From NCBI GenBank assembly GCA_017506865.1, contig JAFCMP010000021.1, positions 1 to 64,000 of the forward strand: DNA of 64,000 nt, in the 5' to 3' direction. Both the position numbers and the translations under genes were made by a program. The notes beneath the pieces are model-generated. The model was not told the origin of the DNA. It searched no databases and saw only the letters and a list, made by a program, of their open reading frames with translations. Shown one piece after another: positions 61,867 through 64,000 of the stretch. How positions within the stretch are numbered: the first letter of the stretch is position 1; the number at the start of each line of letters is the position of its first letter. Source of the DNA: Tribonema minus. Lineage: Eukaryota; Sar; Xanthophyceae; Tribonematales; Tribonemataceae.

Positions 61867-64000
61867 GGTACGTATGGACTTGTATTTATAAAGGCCCAAG
61901 GGAGGCCGGGTTGCCTATGCAATCGAAAAGCTTGCGTCAACGCAGCAGCCTAGTCTGCGCTGTGCCCTAGGAGCTTGGATACCGGCGCCGCAACACAGCC
62001 CAGCATTCGCGCTCCACGTGTGTACGCCATAACGCGCTCCGCCAACTCCCGCGCCAGCGATATGCTCAGCTCAATGAGGATCTGACGCTTAGCTAACCCG
62101 GCCTTGCGTAACACATCTGCCTTCCCCCCCCCTGAGCACAGTGCTGAGTGCATTGCCAACTCCTTAACAAAAAGGCTTGTCTGCTTGCCCAGCCGTCCGT
62201 ACGACTCCTGCACGAATGGCACAAAAGCCCAAGATGACGTCAAGGTGCCGGTGTGGTGCTTGACCTTCGCGTCCTCCCCCACCCCAGCAGCATAGCCGTC
62301 CGTGTTCGAGGCATTTGTTCTGCCTGTCAGGTTCGAGCTCGCTGTGGGCGCGCGCACACTTGTGTCTAGCACTATTCCCTTGTTACGGTATGCACTGCTA
62401 AAGTGCAGACACCCTGGGTCAATGACTGTGTCCGCCCGATACCCCGGTACCTTGAAGACGCTAGCGTCCTCATTGCGGACAATAGAGACATGGTGCTGTC
62501 TCAAGATGCGCTGCAGGCACCGCTTTTGGGCAGTGTGTGTCGCGTTGTGCCCCCGTATGTGCTGGCTGGGGCAGCTGATCGCATGCGTGGAGGTGGGGCT
62601 CACATCACTGCACCGCCATGGGCACACCTCGCCCTGTATGCCCCACCCGTCTATGAAGATCGCAATCAAAATCATCGTGGCTGCTGCCATACTGGACATG
62701 GGCGCCGCACCCGGGCGGTCATTGGCAGTGGGTGGCACGCTCATCCACGCCATTGCCCCGGACGCACGCTGGCTGCGCAGCTGCGCCAGGACCCGTGCGC
62801 TAGCCTGTTGGCGGCGGCGGCTGGTGTCGCGCGAGTCACCAATAGGTGCAGCCTGCGTCGGCTTGCCCACGGCACCAGCCGAGGCAGCCTCTAGGTCCTC
62901 CACCAGGCAATCCTCGTATTGACGTCGAAGAACATTTGAAAGGCCGGCTTGTAGTCCGTGCGTGAAGTGACCGCGCCGGCGGCGGGGCACTACCTTCCTG
63001 CAGATCTCATCAGCATAGGCCTCCCAGTCGTCGTCGTCGTCCTCCTGCCCGCCGCTGCAGCTGCTTTCTTCCGCGCTAGTTTGTGTTTTAGCGGGCGTGG
63101 AAGGGGCAGCCGCGGCAGCGGCTTGAGGGCCAGGTACGGTCGCCGCCGCAGCGGCCGCCTCGGCGCCAGGCACAATGCCGTGGGTGTGTGGGGCTGGCTC
63201 AGTGGTCACTGTCTCCGTGACGGCAGTTGCGGCGTAGATCGCTTGCACCGCAGTGGGGAGCGTCGACGCTGCGGCCGTCGTATCTGCTGCCCACCGTAGC
63301 AACGATGCTGGGAGCTGCTCGGCCACAGCTGTGCGTGATTTTTCGCCGCCATCAGCTGTCAGCGCTCGCGTAGAGCGTCGCACGGCCTCGATGATTGGCG
63401 GCAGTCCCTGGTCCTCGCGTATTGCGCATGAGTGCTGCGCGAACCAGGTGACTGCGCCGTGTTCGTCAGTGCCGAGCCTCAGGGCCCCTGCTGCCACAGT
63501 GGCATGAATTATTGCCGGCCTCAGTGTTGTGCATGCCTGGGCCGTGTATGCGGCTGGTGCCAGTAGCCCCAAAAGCGGCATGCCCAGACCGCCTCGTCGC
63601 TCCGGCAACCGTGACGCCCGCAGTGGCACTGCGATGTCCGTGAGTTCTGGCGGGCCCAAGCGCGGCAATACCAGCACGCTGCCACTGCTGGCTTCCTCAT
63701 TGTCACCAGCAGTGCAGGCGGCCAGCAGGTGTGACTTCATGGCTGCCGCGGTAGAGCAGCCGTGCAGATGCAGCATGCGTTCGAGCGTCCATGCACAGAA
63801 CCCGTCAAACGCGTGCAACCATGTCTCACTCAAAGCCGTGTCAACGACCCGAGCTAAGAAGCCCATGCGCTTCGTCAGTGACCTGCGTAGAATGAACTGT
63901 GCTGCCTGTAGGTGATGCCGCGCCATTCCAGCTAGCTGCCACGACAATCGCCATGTCCCTGCGTCGACAAGATGCTTGCTCATGGCAGCGTGCACATAGG
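61867..64000 (-). mobile_element. LINE D, third copy of the OTU-RT-RLE family, incomplete in window
   Basis: Starts at the same 3' terminus (CGTATGGACTTGTATTTATAAAGG on plus). Its protein differs from LINE C by scattered substitutions, so it is a separate, slightly older insertion. It interrupts the helicase gene. The element continues beyond 64000, so its 5' end and target duplication cannot be seen. Confidence 0.85.
61950..64000 (-). CDS. LINE D polyprotein, C-terminal part
   Basis: A continuous frame from the window edge to the stop at 61950, corresponding to the last 680 residues of the LINE C protein. It has the end of the RT (thumb region), the Ala/Thr spacer, the acidic EDDDDDWEAYADE segment, the CCHC finger and the RADTVID...VLDTSVR endonuclease core. 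No frameshift is present, unlike LINE B. The start lies outside the window. Confidence 0.85.
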   Translation of the reverse strand, partial: YVHAAMSKHLVDAGTWRLSWQLAGMARHHLQAAQFILRRSLTKRMGFLARVVDTALSETWLHAFDGFCAWTLERMLHLHGCSTAAAMKSHLLAACTAGDNEEASSGSVLVLPRLGPPELTDIAVPLRASRLPERRGGLGMPLLGLLAPAAYTAQACTTLRPAIIHATVAAGALRLGTDEHGAVTWFAQHSCAIREDQGLPPIIEAVRRSTRALTADGGEKSRTAVAEQLPASLLRWAADTTAAASTLPTAVQAIYAATAVTETVTTEPAPHTHGIVPGAEAAAAAATVPGPQAAAAAAPSTPAKTQTSAEESSCSGGQEDDDDDWEAYADEICRKVVPRRRRGHFTHGLQAGLSNVLRRQYEDCLVEDLEAASAGAVGKPTQAAPIGDSRDTSRRRQQASARVLAQLRSQRASGAMAWMSVPPTANDRPGAAPMSSMAAATMILIAIFIDGWGIQGEVCPWRCSDVSPTSTHAISCPSQHIRGHNATHTAQKRCLQRILRQHHVSIVRNEDASVFKVPGYRADTVIDPGCLHFSSAYRNKGIVLDTSVRAPTASSNLTGRTNASNTDGYAAGVGEDAKVKHHTGTLTSSWAFVPFVQESYGRLGKQTSLFVKELAMHSALCSGGGKADVLRKAGLAKRQILIELSISLARELAERVMAYTRGARMLGCVAAPVSKLLGHSAD

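Overview
The window reads as nuclear DNA of a eukaryotic microalga, most likely a green alga, carrying a decaying giant endogenous viral element (a chromosomal insertion of a nucleocytoplasmic large DNA virus). Three observations support this. Several genes have GT-AG introns with pyrimidine/TTGCAG-type acceptors. CAG-rich simple repeats and GC-rich LINE retrotransposons are present. Between them lies a dense, mostly intronless, strand-switching set of genes typical of large algal viruses: a D6/D11-type SNF2-like helicase, a SET domain protein, Fanzor, an IS4-type transposase, a PD-(D/E)XK nuclease, RING and MYND fingers, ankyrin repeats, a DUF5672-like glycosyltransferase, a tandem GH26-like glycosidase, a ClpP-like protease, a J-domain protein, a LamG/coiled-coil surface-type protein and a small SPRK-rich basic protein. 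The taxon itself is inferred.

Layout. 1-8.3 kb: a head-to-head pair of multi-pass membrane-protein paralogues (one a frameshifted pseudogene) separated by an old, broken, 5'-truncated LINE (LINE A), then a leucine-rich-repeat fragment. 9.0-12.1 kb: RING, PD-(D/E)XK nuclease, MYND and LamG/coiled-coil genes. 12.1-14.2 kb: non-coding, including a long CAG-rich tract. 14.2-20.0 kb: a possible CHAT/caspase-fold protein, an IS4-type transposase in two frames, and a spliced Fanzor gene. 20.4-26.2 kb: GNAT-like, kinase, coiled-coil, J-domain and small membrane/unknown genes. 26.9-29.4 kb: a three-exon acidic nuclear-type gene. 30.1-36.1 kb: LINE B, 5'-truncated, with a perfect 11-bp target duplication. 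36.1-50.1 kb: a second dense viral-type block. 50.3-59.7 kb: LINE C, apparently full length with one 2,981-codon frame. 59.8-61.9 kb: SET and helicase genes. 61.9-64.0 kb: LINE D, which cuts the helicase gene and runs off the window.

How it fits together. LINE B, C and D are nearly identical copies of one element whose protein combines an OTU-type cysteine protease, a reverse transcriptase and a C-terminal CCHC/restriction-like endonuclease. They look recently inserted into viral DNA that is itself decaying: at least nine viral or mobile genes carry single-base frameshifts or in-frame stops. The main points worth a second look are the OTU-RT-RLE retrotransposon family, the duplicated GH26 protein with one catalytically dead half and an in-frame TGA, the spliced Fanzor, the CHAT-like protein, and recurrent short motifs upstream of several viral-type genes.
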